Source of the DNA: Albugo candida
Lineage: Eukaryota; Oomycota; Peronosporomycetes; Albuginales; Albuginaceae
Direction of reading: 5' to 3'
NCBI GenBank assembly: GCA_905220665.1
Contig: CAJNAR010000019.1
Coordinates: 124,001 to 188,000 of the forward strand
DNA: 64,000 bases
Shown: positions 24,029 through 36,286 of the stretch, piece by piece
Position numbering within the stretch: position 1 is the stretch's first letter
Layout: every line of letters begins with the position of its first letter
Made by a program: the position numbers and the translations under genes
The notes under the pieces: generated by a model
The model's input: only the letters and a program-made list of their open reading frames with translations
Databases searched by the model: none
What the model was told of the DNA's origin: nothing

Positions 24029-25654
24029 ATGGTTTCTACCGTTGACAAAGACGCAAACGTTATCGACACACTCATGGAGATTGTATACAGCAATGAGAAT
24101 TTCCACGTTCAAAAAAAAATCTTATCCTTTGATGTAGTACGTCAATACGCAAAAGAGTCGCTTGTGGCTGCTAAAGGCGAAACATCAGACGCATTGGACC
24201 AATTATGGACTCGAATGGAGTTATTACGGATAGCTACTATTCAGGAAACAAAGGTACTTCCCATGCATCATTTAATTACAATTCTATCAGACGAACTTGA
24301 TCTCCACTTGGTTGAATCGCAATTCAACGCTTTTCTCGCCGTCCAGCACCGCTTAAGCCATCGTATTAACGAAGACAAGGCATCCGAGCAGTTGGCGCTC
24401 CAATTGAGTGAAAAGTCAGCACAAAATGATGAAAATCCGCTGCAACAATTGCAAGCCATTTTTCCTCATGTACCGTCCAAGATCATGCTAGAAACACTGG
24501 AAAAGCACGAATATGACCTAGAAGCTACTGCAGATGCACTACTTCACGCAAAAACTGGCTCAGAGTCAATGGATTTTAGGAAAGCCGTCACAAATGGAAA
24601 CTACAAAAGAGCTTCACCGCACACAGACGCGTCCAATACAGCCACTAAATCGCAACATCTCTCCCCGGAAGTGTGTGTCAACTTTAAGAGCGTCAAAAAG
24701 AAGTCACAAAAATTGGAAAAATCACAAAAATTGGTGCAACATTCCGTCACATCGAGCATCGAAAATGCCTGGATGCAAAGCAATGAATACAATTGGCAAG
24801 AGTCGAAACTGACTTCAAAGCTCAAATGCGATCGATTGATTGGTCTCTTCCCAACTGTCAGCAGAGATGTATTGGAAGCGGTAGGAAATGCTTCTCTATT
24901 TTTTGATCTTCATCCAATTTGATCTTTTTTAGGCATATTATATGAATCACTGCAATTCAGACGCAACAGAAGCCATCATTCGAGAAATTTACGGCATCGA
25001 ATGGCCTTGCCAACCGCCTCTGCCGCCGGAACCTCCCATAACACCATGCCGGACTGTGATTCCGGCTCCTTCCGACAGTAATTTCGCATACAAACAACAA
25101 CTTGTGCAAGAAGCTCACGCTCAAGTTCGTCATCACTTCCAGGAGCTTTTGAGATGCCGGACGCATCGACGGACACCACAGCACTGGAGTGATAAAGTTC
25201 AAGCGTATGGGCATTATCGTACCTTGACATACTCTTTCTGATTTGTCTTTGGCTGCAGCCTTTCAAGTGCCCGATCCTCTTTACGTCAAGCCCAACGTGA
25301 TGCGGCCGATGCGTTCTTTTCCCACAATTCACATCTCATCTCGTGAGTCTCAATGTACGCGTTACCGCTGCTTTCTTCACGGCTTTCTTTTCCAGGCAAA
25401 ACCAACCGATCGATCTACATGGGCTCCTCGTCTTACAAGCGCTTGACGTTTTGAAAAAGCTTCTTGCATATTGCGAAACGGAAAAGTATCGCCAATTCAT
25501 CCTCATCTGTGGTCGTGGAAAACACTCGACCAGTGGGAAGGCCAGGATTCTCCCTTGTATTCGAGCATCATTGAATCGTCGTGGAATACCATATACATTA
25601 GCCGTTGGGAGCGTTCGAATCTTCCCATTAAAGACGCGGAGTCCAAGCATGTGA
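24029..25654 (+). CDS. CUE-DUF1771-Smr domain protein (parent of the Smr fragments)
   Basis: Multi-exon gene. Exon 1 (24029-24880) holds a CUE-like ubiquitin-binding helix set (LQAIFPHVPSKIMLETLEKH, about residues 140-180) and the start of a second (LIGLFPTVSRDVLEA), completed in exon 2 from 24933 after a 52-nt intron. The last exon (25396-25654) after a 53-nt intron encodes the Smr domain: PIDLHGLLVLQALDVL and ICGRGKHSTSGKARILPC. Smr proteins are nucleases or nucleic-acid binders (N4BP2, MutS2 relatives). Between them, DUF1771 pieces (QEAHAQVRHHF; AFEMPDASTDTTALE; RQAQRDAADAFFSHN) lie in different frames at 25105-25342, so the middle needs unseen introns or is damaged. Start uncertain (GTG at 23987 in frame). 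Its 3' two-thirds were copied twice elsewhere in this window. Confidence 0.7.
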
Positions 25655-26534
25655 AGAAAGCAACGTAGTGACCCCTGTCATACCGTCGTAACCCGAAAGA
25701 ATTACAAGTTAACGACCGACGTGAAAATATTTCTCTTTTGCACAAAGATTTCGAAAAGAATGGACCCCGCTGTGCAGTCATTGCAAAAGCTTGCATTCCC
25801 GACTGTAACAGAAGCTCGCTGATGTCATCATCCCGTTCTCAGTGACTATTGTCGTCCAAATCACAGTTGGTAACATCGACAACGAAGAGACAGTCACATC
25901 CTCTGCAGATTTTCTCGTGTTGAGCTTGTACTCCAACTTCCCATCAAACCTATCGACAGTGTAACGCCATCTCATCCTAACTCGAGTGCTCGGATCCTCC
26001 CGGCATCTTACTGTTGCAATGTGACCTCTGTCGGACGGCAGCAACAGTGCGTTATCGAGCAGTAACAGCGTCCAAGTTGGCTGTATCGCTCTTTACAAAT
26101 GCACTACACACTCCTTATAGCAAAAAGCTACGCTTTTCAATTGCGGAGCTGCTTTCGGACGCCGCCGCATCACGCGTCTGACGCAGGATGACGACGGCAT
26201 CTCCATCGCCCAAAGTCGCCGCGACTTCAGCGCGCAGCGTGTAGCGTGTAGCAGGACGACCACAAATGCGATTTTTCTCTGTGAACATTTATGGTGGAAG
26301 ATCTACTTCGGCAGAGGATAGTTCGCTTGTTTATCATTGCGGAATGTTGTACTGCATCAAGAGGTACATGCATGTCCGCCAAGCGCATAATCGATTTATA
26401 CGGCACTAGTAAACATAATCATAAGCGACAAAGGCGTAACGCGAGAAAGCCATTCGTGGTTCCTAATTATCTTCATAAAATAGTCGGACTGAAATATGTT
26501 AAAATCGTTGGAACTCTATGATTCTTTCGCCGCG
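25655..26534. repeat. Spacer between the convergent Smr and CCG genes, shared with the copies
   Basis: No gene. The sequence is repeated in inverted orientation at about 51809-52300 and 58240-59100. The shared blocks (for example the CTTTTGCA-rich part near 25780 and the GACGCCGCCGCATC region near 26160) let the duplicated segments be traced, and they define the LINE insertion site. Confidence 0.7.
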
Positions 26535-28193
26535 TCATTTAAGAACAAGCGGAAGGCGGTCTATACCTATCTTCAGTGTGATACGGTGCGCTTCAATGTT
26601 AGTAATACTTGTGTCGTAATGCACTGCGGGTTCTGCCAAATCGTAAGGTATCGGTCGCAATAGACCCATTTTGAAGTGCTGTATTCTTTTCCCTGTTGCT
26701 TTCCAAGTACATTTGCACTCCGGGGTACCTTCCTTTCGTTCAACCATCCATATATAGTTCTCTTCAGTTGAAAGCACCAGTACTTCATGCACCAGAAGCA
26801 AACATGCCAAGCATCCTTCCCCTTCATATCTAGCCGCCACAACAGCGACGACTCGACTAGGGTCGGGCAATAGTGACAGAGAACTGAATTCATCTATAAG
26901 TAAAGACAGCTTGTAATCGGACTGAGACGAGCTTTTCCCTGAAGAGCGGATGGCATTTCTTCTGTTATCAAATCCAGTAGAAGAACCCTTCCTGTCTCCA
27001 CTGATAACTGCGGAAGATGTTGGATAGAACATGGCGTCGTTACATACTTCGCTGGAGAGAAACAAAAACTGAGTGCAAGCTTGTCCATTTTTGTGAAAAC
27101 ATTTTGCGAGTCCAGCCTTCATCGTGGCGGGAATAGAAATCAACGCATCTCTTTGATTGAGCTTCCTTGCTTTGTGCCCTTCTTTCTCGAAAAGCGAATC
27201 GAGGCATTCGCAGCACGCATTGACCTTAAAGATAGACATTGCTAGAATACACGCAGTACCATCAACCGTATCATCGTTCTTCCTTCTCACCACTAGCATT
27301 TCAACAGACATTTGGTTTTCAGCTGGTGACGAATCAACGCCCAGGTGATAATCCTTGTAGCACTCTTGCTTTTCGACGAGCGCGAGCCTTGGACACGCAT
27401 TCAAACACTTCTCTCTCGACCGTAATTCTTCTGTAAAATTTTGATGGAAACGAAACAATAACGGAGCATCCAGACCAGGAGTAGAGCCAATCCCTAACGA
27501 ATGCACTAATAATCCAGAATAACTACGTCCCAAGCATGTCATACAGTCACGCATCCCTTCACGCGCCTCGGATAAACCATTTCTCTGTTCCACCTTCATG
27601 CATTGAAGGTACATATATGGCTGGAGGACATTTGAGTTCTCTCCATGCTTTGACGCTGTATACTGACAATGGGTTTCTCGCGCGACTTTGTCGAACCAAA
27701 ATACACGAATTTCCTCGCACAACTCATCAGTGTAGAATTGGTCATCCAAGTTGTAGCAATGTCCCATTGTTATGCAAGGTTGGGAAACTTGTTCTCGTGT
27801 TTTCAAAGAACATCTCACTAAAACGACATATTCGACTTCTCCCGACACGAACAAGAATTCACCAATGCTGTCAGACCCACTCGTTTCTTTCAAGCAGGTC
27901 GTGCATCCTTTGAAAAGACTGTTCCGTTGATGAGACAGACATAAGAGATGGCCGTTCAATTGGTCGCTAGCTCTTGAGTTCGCATATTGTTCTTGCCAAT
28001 CCAGAATTTTGTCCGAAGTTGATAGTCCTGGCCAACCATTTGAGGGTTCGCGCAGAAATGGATAATCATCATTAAAGTTGCAATACATTTTCACCCGTAC
28101 GAAGCTGTGCGGCACATCAGTAATTGTAAATTTTGCGGCATAGTGATTGATCTCATCCAACGATATGCCAGAAACTCCAGCTCTATGTATCAT
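26535..28193 (-). pseudogene. CCG candidate effector, copy B1; N-terminal region broken, 552-codon ORF remains
   Basis: Cys-rich member of the CCG family. The open frame retains the CCG motif just before its first Met (CQSC ... RAG, C-x2-C-x5-G) and all downstream CxxC modules to the stop at 26535. The signal region is damaged: relative to the other copies a 2-base deletion near 28308-28314 shifts the frame after the conserved start, and a TGA at 28221-28223 replaces the CGA found in copy B3. As read, the remaining 552 codons lack a signal peptide. An alternative upstream exon cannot be excluded. It lies tail to tail with the parent Smr gene and keeps a TATA-like box and a nearly intact initiator. 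Confidence 0.75.
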
Positions 28194-28352
28194 GCACGAC
28201 TGGCATTTTTTATACTCCTCTCATATGGTGTGAGTTGTCTCATCATTTGCATATATGCTGTATCCTTTTTGATAAAAATGACCAAAACTTGGCCGCAGAT
28301 GACATGCGAGCCCATGCGACCATGCTCACAGATCGTAGCGATCGCATGGGGC

Positions 28353-28368
28353 AAATTCTTGAATAAGC
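28353..28368 (-). promoter_or_regulatory. Oomycete initiator (Inr) of CCG copy B1, one change in the core
   Basis: Reads GCTTATTCAAGAATTT on the minus strand; consensus is GCTCATTYBNNNWTTY. The C-to-T change in the core could weaken it. It sits immediately upstream of the original start codon, as in the sister copies. Confidence 0.6.
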
Positions 28369-28779
28369 AAAGATGTAGAAATACGAGATGTGATACTTTC
28401 GAGGTCGATTTTATAGCCGTCCAATGCGTGGATGCATCGTATCTTCAATTACGCGCATCAAACTGGCAACTTTTTTTATGAGTAAAGAATATAAATTAAG
28501 TAGCCTCTATTACTTGTTAGCTATCATTTATGAAAGGTCGCTTATATCTCGTGAACTTGCGGACTGTTGAACGCTGGGAAGACGTATCACGCAAGGTTCT
28601 TCGATCTATAAACTATACAACCATCTACGAACTACTGAGCAAAATTCAAAACGATGATATTCCGCTAAAAGAGTTTGGCAAATGGAACACTATAACGCTG
28701 CATATTGCAGCCCATGAAGCACTTACGCAAGATCAGTAAATGTTGATGCTTTGTTTGGTTCGAGCGAAAAGATTGATTT

Positions 28780-29550
28780 CATGATTAAGTATCAAGATTT
28801 GTCGGGGGTGGAATTAGTGCGCGAAGGAAGAAGGCTAGATGAACATTTCACCATTTGCGGTTCATGGTACAAATGTTTTGCTCAGGCTGAGCGATTACTG
28901 CTTGATCAACTTTATATGTGTCTCATCATTTGATGATGCCTTAGAAACAAAATCAGTGATCTGGAGCGCTGTGATGAGCTCTTCGCTGAGCTTTATACCG
29001 CAAATCCACGCATGTGACGCGATCATATTTGAATTACATCTGGGCGATTGACTACATGCTTCCCATGTACATAAACACGATGCTCTACCAATCTGGACGA
29101 ATGAATGTGATTATTCAGACAACGGCCCGAATTCAAGCAATCCCATAAATTCTATGAAAACGTTAGGGCCGAACACTCATTGTAAAGTGCAACCATACTA
29201 CTACATCAATAAAAGATGTCTCTTGCTACTTACTGCATAATACGTGTCAGGTGAATCTTGCTATCAATTTGCATCATGTCAGCCCACCCAACGATATCTC
29301 AGGCATCGGATATATTTTATAAATCCAAACGGTGAGAACATGTGTAACTCGATATTGATGTTCAATCATCCTTGGTATGTGAACGATAACCCGTAGTCGA
29401 GATTCAGAGCAGTTGATTGCAATGATATTGTCATCGAACCTCACGCCGCCCATAATGCACAGTGGCATTTATTCTTTTTGCAAATCGGCAAGTGCCATTT
29501 TTGTTTTCAACGAGTATCCATATCGCAGATTCCATATAGAATAAAGGTAT
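28780..29550 (+). pseudogene. Decayed flanking gene X, copy 1
   Basis: Partner in inverted orientation of 40920-41650. Shared pieces include SDYC, FDDALE versus FDDDTE, SYLNY-x-WAID-x-MLPMY, YQSGRM and ISRASDIFYKSK or its equivalent. After the last there is a conserved GTGAGAA donor and a CAG acceptor about 75 nt later in both copies, then VDCNDIVIE. This copy has extra stops (after QAIP and within the Lys/Phe-rich end). It is a broken multi-exon protein gene of unknown function lying head to head with the CCG gene and duplicated together with it. Confidence 0.45.
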
Positions 29551-32500
29551 CGTATTAAATTCTCAGAAAGAAGGCAATTGCCGCAAGTAGCAAAAGGGGG
29601 TCCCGAACTAAAGCATACGCAAGAAGAAACTGTCAGATCTCCGGTGCATAAGTTTGATGATGGAAGTATTCTGGCAAGTGAAGAGTAAGAAGGCTGTAGT
29701 CATCGTCATAGCCATTTGAAGATATTAATCGCCTTGAGAATCGAGAGTTGCTCATCAGTATTGATCGAATACCTTTCTCGGCAAAAGGCTACTGACATTA
29801 AAGAACTGATGACATAATTCGGAAGCATGATTAACTCCACATCAATTATACCTATGTCTTGGCTGATGCTTCAAACGTCACAGCGAAGTGAGTGTCAGCA
29901 GAGCAATAGAATTTTTTCTGTAGACTAAACTGAAACATGGCTGAATGATTCATTTAGGAGCGACAAGCTCGTGCATTCTTCGCAATATCTAATCATCAAA
30001 CAGAATTTCCGCTCGAAGAAAATGGGTTTCTCTGTTCGCGATGGATCAACGCAGCTATATTATTGAAAAATTTAATGCCTATAATTGGGATAAAAGGACA
30101 AATCGATACTACGCAAACATTAGTAAAGTCCTCACCACGATTGAGATTGTTATAGGTGTCAGAGCGACCACACTTGACGAATTCCTGAGAATCTTTTATG
30201 CAAATCTTGTAGACATACGCGACTTCCCAGCCGTCTACCTCACGATTCACGTACCGCAAATCGATGCACTCGTTGTTTGACACAATTGCTAAAAATGTGA
30301 CTGCCACGGCTACTTGTCTAGTGCGACATTTGTAAGATAATAAATTCACTTACTTATTTCTCCCTTTAAATATTATGTCACATGCTACGTCAAACTGCTT
30401 CCAAAGCTGGGGACACAAAATTTAACTCTCCCCAGACAGATGAAAATGTTTAACGATACGAATTCAGCTTTGACCGAGTGAGATACCTTCAACGAACAAC
30501 TGAAGAGGTGAAACTATCAATACAAGTCTATATCTGATATGGCCAACTTGATTTTTGAGGTCAAGCATCAGCATGTTTTTGGAACTGCCAATTAGGTAGA
30601 AAAAAAATAAAAATACGTTCTCGCACAATTAACTCTCACGCTCAAGAAAAACGTGTTTGTTTGAGCCTATGCAAGAAGATTCTACTACTCTTAAAGATTG
30701 TGGAGCAACAGTGAACAATAACATTATGATGGCGTGCAATTTGCCTGAAATAAGTCTGCGCTCTGCTGGTAATAAAAAAGTGAGCACATAGTATTTAGAT
30801 TAGAACATTGTTTCCGCATTGATTCGTACATTTCTTAAAGAGAATGGTGCCGCATATTGCCTCGAAAACCGATCGTGGGTTACTAAGAAGAGACGTCAAG
30901 TAATAAAGGATATGCAGCCGTGCGGTTATTTTCTGCGACCATTCTACTTTTCTTTTTGATGAAGATTATCTACCTTTTTTAGCGGTTGGAATTACGTGGA
31001 AGATGTCCAGGGAGAGTCTGGAGTCGGGCAAGTGTCGAAGGCACAGAAATGCAACGTTGTGTATCTTTTCATAATATGGGTGTATTTTTACGATACGAAG
31101 ATAGCATATTGAATTTCATTAACCGTAGCTTAATTAAGAGTCTACTGATGCCAGTATCTCTGTAGAGATCACCACGGTTTCAAAGTCTTGTTATTCCTGA
31201 TACAACGCGCTGTGCGGCCCATATCTATGGCATCTTCAAATATATTTCTGGGATTAATGCTATTTACGAACAAAATGATCGCATCTGTGTGCCTTATGGG
31301 ATGAAATCATTTCTTTTCAAACCGTTCATGTTATCTTTTGTGTTTGGTACACACACACGCATCCTAATTTGTGACTTGGAGTAAAGCGAACCTTCGTGTT
31401 TGACATATGATGAGTCTGGACGTTTGAATTGTTCGGCATAATCTGGGCAAGTACGATATTGCTGAGTGTGTTGCGAAAAATGACTTTGATCAGCGTTACT
31501 TTGCCTGCGAGAAATATCACATTAGTTGTTGCTCTACTCGAAACAATAAGTTGAAGTCAATCTTGCGCGATAGAAGGTTACCATTAGAGCATATGAATGT
31601 GTCGAAAAATGGAGGTACAATGTGAGCACAATATTTCCAAATTGTTTTGTGGTATCTTATTCCATCATCGAATCCACCAATTAAGACAGAGAAAAAAAGC
31701 CTACACGGTCGTGATGCAATGTATGTGGAGAGCAGATTATCTGTTATGTGTATTCGATGCTACTCGTAATGCTCGTAGTGCTATGCTACCCACCAATGTG
31801 TCTTTCGGTGTTATATTCACTCTTCGTCAGCAAATGGCGTATCATATACTTCGAGCCGATAACTCACATTGCATGACTCGAACCTCACGAGGGAACGGTC
31901 GAGAGCATATAAATACATTGATCATAAAGCACCATTAAAATTTTCTTATAACATTATGAGAACGCTCAAACGACTCCAATAAAGTGTTGTGAGGTTCGTT
32001 GATCTATAATTGAAAGTTATGGATCGGTGTGAAACATAGCTAGTGGCTGCGTGCAGTCTCCAGCTGAATTTTCCTTGCTTCCACTAATAATACTCGTTGT
32101 TCTATTGTACCATTTTCCTATTGAAAAACATTAATGAGACAGCATATATGACCATCGCGTTTCTTGGCCTGATGAGAAAATAAATTAGTTGCTAAAATCG
32201 TTTCGAAGCAGTTGCCCAATGCACCGGTATAATGGCCAGCCATTATGATAAGCTTTCAGCTCTACTAGTTTAAGTAGAAGAGGAGAATAGATTGTTTCGC
32301 GAAGTTTTAGCCTTGCAAAATTGTCAACCCTGAGCATTCATGTATCAACCACTGAATATGATGCTCAAAATATGTCTTCTCTAGCATCCTGCCGGTGAAA
32401 GTAGAGACATTGTTTTCTGCTCAAATGGGATGCTACGATTAGTCGCCGTAAAACGTTTTCGAGTGCTGAGGAGACATTTGATGGTCGGCTTCTTGATAAA

Positions 32501-33648
32501 TGGAATACCAGAGTAGTTGATAAAAATCTTCGGTATGATAAATGCGAGGGCACTTGGAGTCACAATCAATGCAACCATCATAGTTTACGCTTAGAATAAT
32601 ATAAGCAAGAAAGCAGACTTTTCATTGATTCCAATTATGTTCGACAGATTAAATCTACACTTGACTCTAGTATTATTTTCTCTCCGTGCAGCTTCAGTAC
32701 GAATGCTTTCTAGTAATAAGATGAGCACTTCAATTCAATGAGGAAAAAGAAAGAAAATGAAGACACTGTGCAATTAAGTCTATTGAAAGACATCTGAATG
32801 TAGCACCTAACCGATCGTTTCGCGGGGCAAAACTAGTTGTGACAGCAAATGCAGCAATAGCAAGCCATATTTTTCTAGCTCCTGATTAGACCACTGAGAT
32901 ATATGACATAGTGAGCCACGATATAGCAGCATTACTTATTAACAGTGTGTCTCGACGTCTAGAGCATCATAAATACAAAAGAGACACCGGTCCAAAACTG
33001 TGGTGAAGGTCTAATACGCTTGGAATCACAGCTATGCTGTGACTATATCCATACAGTCAAAGCGCATTTTATGCATCAATTGTGTTCGATTAAAGGGTTG
33101 ATGTCGATGAAACGTTGAAATTGCTATCTTACTTATTCAGTCCTCATACAAATCTAGGTCGTCAGACTTGTTTACTTATTTTACAAGATGTGAAAGTACA
33201 GGCTCGTCTTACTCGTCGTCCTATTTCAGATCCCCTGACTGCATCCTTTGTCCTGGTTCTATTCTACGTCGAATCTGAGCAAAAGTGGGAAGCTGGAAGC
33301 TACGAGATGCATTGTAAAGATCAGCGATTGGGTTACACGATGAGTCGTACTGATGATCTTATCGGGAATGGCTCCATGGTATCAAAAAATAGATTGTCTA
33401 ATTTAGAATGGATGCAGGCTGTGCACAGCTCTGGCCTATTGTATCGTGTATAAATGCTTGATTTACAACCATGACATCTGATGTAGTTTGATGTTATTTA
33501 TACTCCTGCTGCACGTACATTTTTCTTACCTCTATCCTCTTTCAGCTTCTCTCAGGCTGTAGACAACAGTTATCCAGTTGACATTTGTATTTCAGCAGAG
33601 TCCTGCACACAGTCCGCTGTATAAGCCAATTTGTCAAAAGCTCTCACA
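29551..33648. other. Gene-poor 4-kb region
   Basis: The first part (to about 30000) still shows patchy similarity to 40600-40900 in inverted orientation, extending the gene X duplication. The rest is AT-rich with short open stretches (for example 30041-30280, 31597-31938 and 33115-33453, all plus strand) that have no domain, signal peptide or paralogue in the window. No tRNA box pairs, arrays or terminal repeats were seen. It may hold decayed genes. Confidence 0.4.
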
Positions 33649-34620
33649 ATGGAGCTCAATCAATCATCAAGCCGTGATCTTCGATCTGCTTCGGCTCCGA
33701 CCACGCGCCATGCTCGTCTTCTAACTTCTCTCCTCCGATCACGTTACCCCAGTAGCACCCACTCTTTAGACTCTAATCAATCGCCTTCCAGCTCACCCAA
33801 GACGTCCTCAAGCAGTTTTTCTTGGCCAACTCTAAGCTTGGACGAAGAACGCTTCCGTCTTCAGCCTGTCACTGTGAGCAAAGTCGAGTTTCAGGACCAA
33901 TTTCATGGGTGGCTTTGGATGCGAGGATCCCGTCTTGGTCGCTGGCGTCATCGATTTTTCGTACTAAATGGTTCCATGCTAACAAGTTATGAGACTTTCC
34001 CGTCCGAGAAGGTTTTACGTCAAGCGCTCCCAGAAGCTTTTCCAGACAGTCAACCACGCAATGTTCTTCGTGTCGCTCACGTGGAGGAAGGGCGCTGCCG
34101 TATTGGGTTTAAAATCTACGGAACGTGTGGTAAGATCCTCGACGTCCGGGCTCCAAGTACAGAGGCTCGGAATGCTTGGTTGAGAGGTCTCAAGCCTTCT
34201 TGCCGGCGCAAATCGTTGTCATGGTCAATGGGAAATTCAGAAGACGCCTCATGGAGCCTTTCGACATTCAATGCTGATGGAGTTTTGGATCCCGATCGAT
34301 TATCCATTCCCGTCACTAAAAGTGGCTGGATTGAGAAACAGAGTGCTGTTCTCAAACGCTGGAATCGTTATTTTTTCGTAATTCAAGGCAATACGCTGTC
34401 CTATTACGCCAACGACAAGCCATATCAAGTGCCCCGCTGCAGAGTGTATATTGATCGTGTTATCGTACCTCGTGAAGCTTGCACCTTGTTGCTTTGTGTT
34501 GGTAATCAGCAGCGTATTTGCCTTCGATTCTCAGATACTCAGGAGCTTGACGAGTGGCGAGATTTAATGATTGATTGTAGCTCTAAACGAGAGTTGACGC
34601 TTAGCGAGTCGGAGGATTAA
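33649..34620 (+). CDS. Tandem PH-domain protein
   Basis: 323 residues from ATG 33649 (the frame runs up to a TTG at 33631). The first 75 residues are Ser/Arg-rich. PH domain 1 (about 85-190) starts HGWLWMRGSRLGRWRHRFFVL and ends with a Trp-containing helix (ARNAWLRGL); PH domain 2 (about 225-315) starts KSGWIEKQSAVLKRWNRYFFVI and ends ELDEWRDLM. PH domains bind phosphoinositides or proteins, so a membrane-signalling or trafficking adaptor role is likely. Intronless. It ends 24 bp before the CFAP99-like gene on the same strand. Confidence 0.85.
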   Translation: MELNQSSSRDLRSASAPTTRHARLLTSLLRSRYPSSTHSLDSNQSPSSSPKTSSSSFSWPTLSLDEERFRLQPVTVSKVEFQDQFHGWLWMRGSRLGRWRHRFFVLNGSMLTSYETFPSEKVLRQALPEAFPDSQPRNVLRVAHVEEGRCRIGFKIYGTCGKILDVRAPSTEARNAWLRGLKPSCRRKSLSWSMGNSEDASWSLSTFNADGVLDPDRLSIPVTKSGWIEKQSAVLKRWNRYFFVIQGNTLSYYANDKPYQVPRCRVYIDRVIVPREACTLLLCVGNQQRICLRFSDTQELDEWRDLMIDCSSKRELTLSESED

Positions 34621-34644
34621 AGCACTCATTTCTATTTAAAAAAC

Positions 34645-36279
34645 ATGATGCCACCCGACTTTATTGCCATATGCGCGGCTGAGATCACTATTCCTGACAC
34701 TGAGGCCTTAAGGACTGTGTTGCCAGACTCCGAGGCTTCATTCCTGACAGAAATCAGCTGCGGTATGCAAGAGCAGCGGAATGTAATTCTCCCAGCGATC
34801 AAAGTCTTTTTTGACGCGTACGCCGGCCGAATAGCGCGCTCGGATCGAACGAAATGCTATATCATTACGTACTTGTTGCTATTCCATTTAGAACGCATGG
34901 GAATACCTGATTTTGAGCGGCACGTGACGGCTACCAACGCGCCTTTGGCGATGCAGTCGTTACTCGCATTCTTCACTGACGAATGCACGCTTCATGACTC
35001 GCTTTCAACAGCTTGGAGAGAACAACACGATGATGTGTACATTCAAAAGCTCACGACGCCATTGCGGGAAGCTTCTTCGGAACTGAAAGAGCTTTGTGCT
35101 CGTGTGCTCAAGCCTTCCGAACGTAAAGTATCGCTTCCCAGGTTGGTCAAGGAGCCAATTCGCAGGCTTCCCGAGCTGACTAGAGCCAAGCCAGATTCGA
35201 AATCTCGTAATAGATTCGTATCAAATCAGGAGCAGGTAATCGCACCGCAGATGCCTGTGGTACCGTTCAAAGCTACTCCGATGCCCCAGTATCCAAATTC
35301 CGGCCCGGAAATCAAGTTGACAACAGCAGTGATTCTTCGGGAAGACGCCATGTATCAAAGGAATCAAGCCAAAGCAGCTGCTCTTCTCCAAGCATTCGAG
35401 ACTGAACTTCGAGACTCGCTGCCCTTTTACCAGTGGAAAGCCCAGATGCAGCAGCAAGATGACCGAGCACAAGCTTCGGTGATGGCTGCAAGACGACTGG
35501 AAATGGCGCAGGCGCAACATATCGCCAAAGAAGCCGCAATTGCGGCTCGAAATGACAATAAACGAGTCGCGCAATCGATGAAAATGATTGCAAAAAATTT
35601 AGATGTGGAACGAACGCGACAAAGTCGCCAAACGCTTTCTCGACATCGACAGCAAATGACTCAAATCAAACACATTCGCGAGTGTGCTCCACGAAACGCC
35701 CAGGATCAATTGCGTCGGGATAAACGCTCTCAGGCAGCAGAATTGACCATACTCTTGGAACAAGAAAGAGCACAAAAAGCGCTTCAGGTCGCAGCTGAGC
35801 AATCAAAACGTGAGGAGGCATTGAGAGCGATTCGAGCGCTTCACACTGCTCGGGGGCCACATATCGCGTCGTTCGATCCGTCCGAGACAGCACAATTGGG
35901 TCTGCTGGATGAGATGTCGCAAAGTGAATTGGAAGCGCGTTTGCGTGCACAAAAGGCTGAGATCGCTGAGAAAGAAGTGGAAAAACGCCGAGAAATCGCA
36001 CGAGCCAAAAGTGAAAAAACGGGAAAACTTGAAGGAAAAATGGCCAATCTGATGCGTATTCGGGAAGCTCGATCGACTCAGTCACGTCGCCAGCGTATGC
36101 TTTCACAGCAGAATCAAGCCCGGACGCAGCAAGAGCACTCCTTAGCGGCTGAACAAGCCAAAGCTGACGCGTTGAAAGCCATACATGAACGGACCGCCAA
36201 GTGGGACGCCAAGGCAGCGGATTGTAAGCGACAAGAAAAAAAATCGGACAAAATGAGGCATTTCAGGAAAAGAAAATAA
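34645..36279 (+). CDS. Flagellar protein, CFAP99-like
   Basis: Intronless, 544 residues. An N-terminal helical domain (about 1-150) precedes a long, highly charged coiled coil (about 230-540; many Gln, Arg, Glu, Ala). The segment ILREDAMYQRNQAKAA ... FETELRDSLPFYQW and the later LLDEMSQSELEARL resemble CFAP99 (cilia- and flagella-associated protein 99). Identification rests on these blocks and architecture, so other axonemal coiled-coil proteins remain possible. A flagellar gene fits a zoospore-forming oomycete. Its stop codon is 7 bp from that of the convergent GTPase gene. Confidence 0.65.
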   Translation: MMPPDFIAICAAEITIPDTEALRTVLPDSEASFLTEISCGMQEQRNVILPAIKVFFDAYAGRIARSDRTKCYIITYLLLFHLERMGIPDFERHVTATNAPLAMQSLLAFFTDECTLHDSLSTAWREQHDDVYIQKLTTPLREASSELKELCARVLKPSERKVSLPRLVKEPIRRLPELTRAKPDSKSRNRFVSNQEQVIAPQMPVVPFKATPMPQYPNSGPEIKLTTAVILREDAMYQRNQAKAAALLQAFETELRDSLPFYQWKAQMQQQDDRAQASVMAARRLEMAQAQHIAKEAAIAARNDNKRVAQSMKMIAKNLDVERTRQSRQTLSRHRQQMTQIKHIRECAPRNAQDQLRRDKRSQAAELTILLEQERAQKALQVAAEQSKREEALRAIRALHTARGPHIASFDPSETAQLGLLDEMSQSELEARLRAQKAEIAEKEVEKRREIARAKSEKTGKLEGKMANLMRIREARSTQSRRQRMLSQQNQARTQQEHSLAAEQAKADALKAIHERTAKWDAKAADCKRQEKKSDKMRHFRKRK

Positions 36280-36286
36280 CCAAGTT

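Noticed and set aside
31870..31905. Possible tRNA T-loop near GACTCGAACCTC
   Set aside because: No matching acceptor stem, anticodon arm or A box could be built around it. No other tRNA-like pair was found in the window.
33115..33453. 112-codon ORF before the PH gene
   Set aside because: No homology, signal peptide or paralogue, and codon content looks random.
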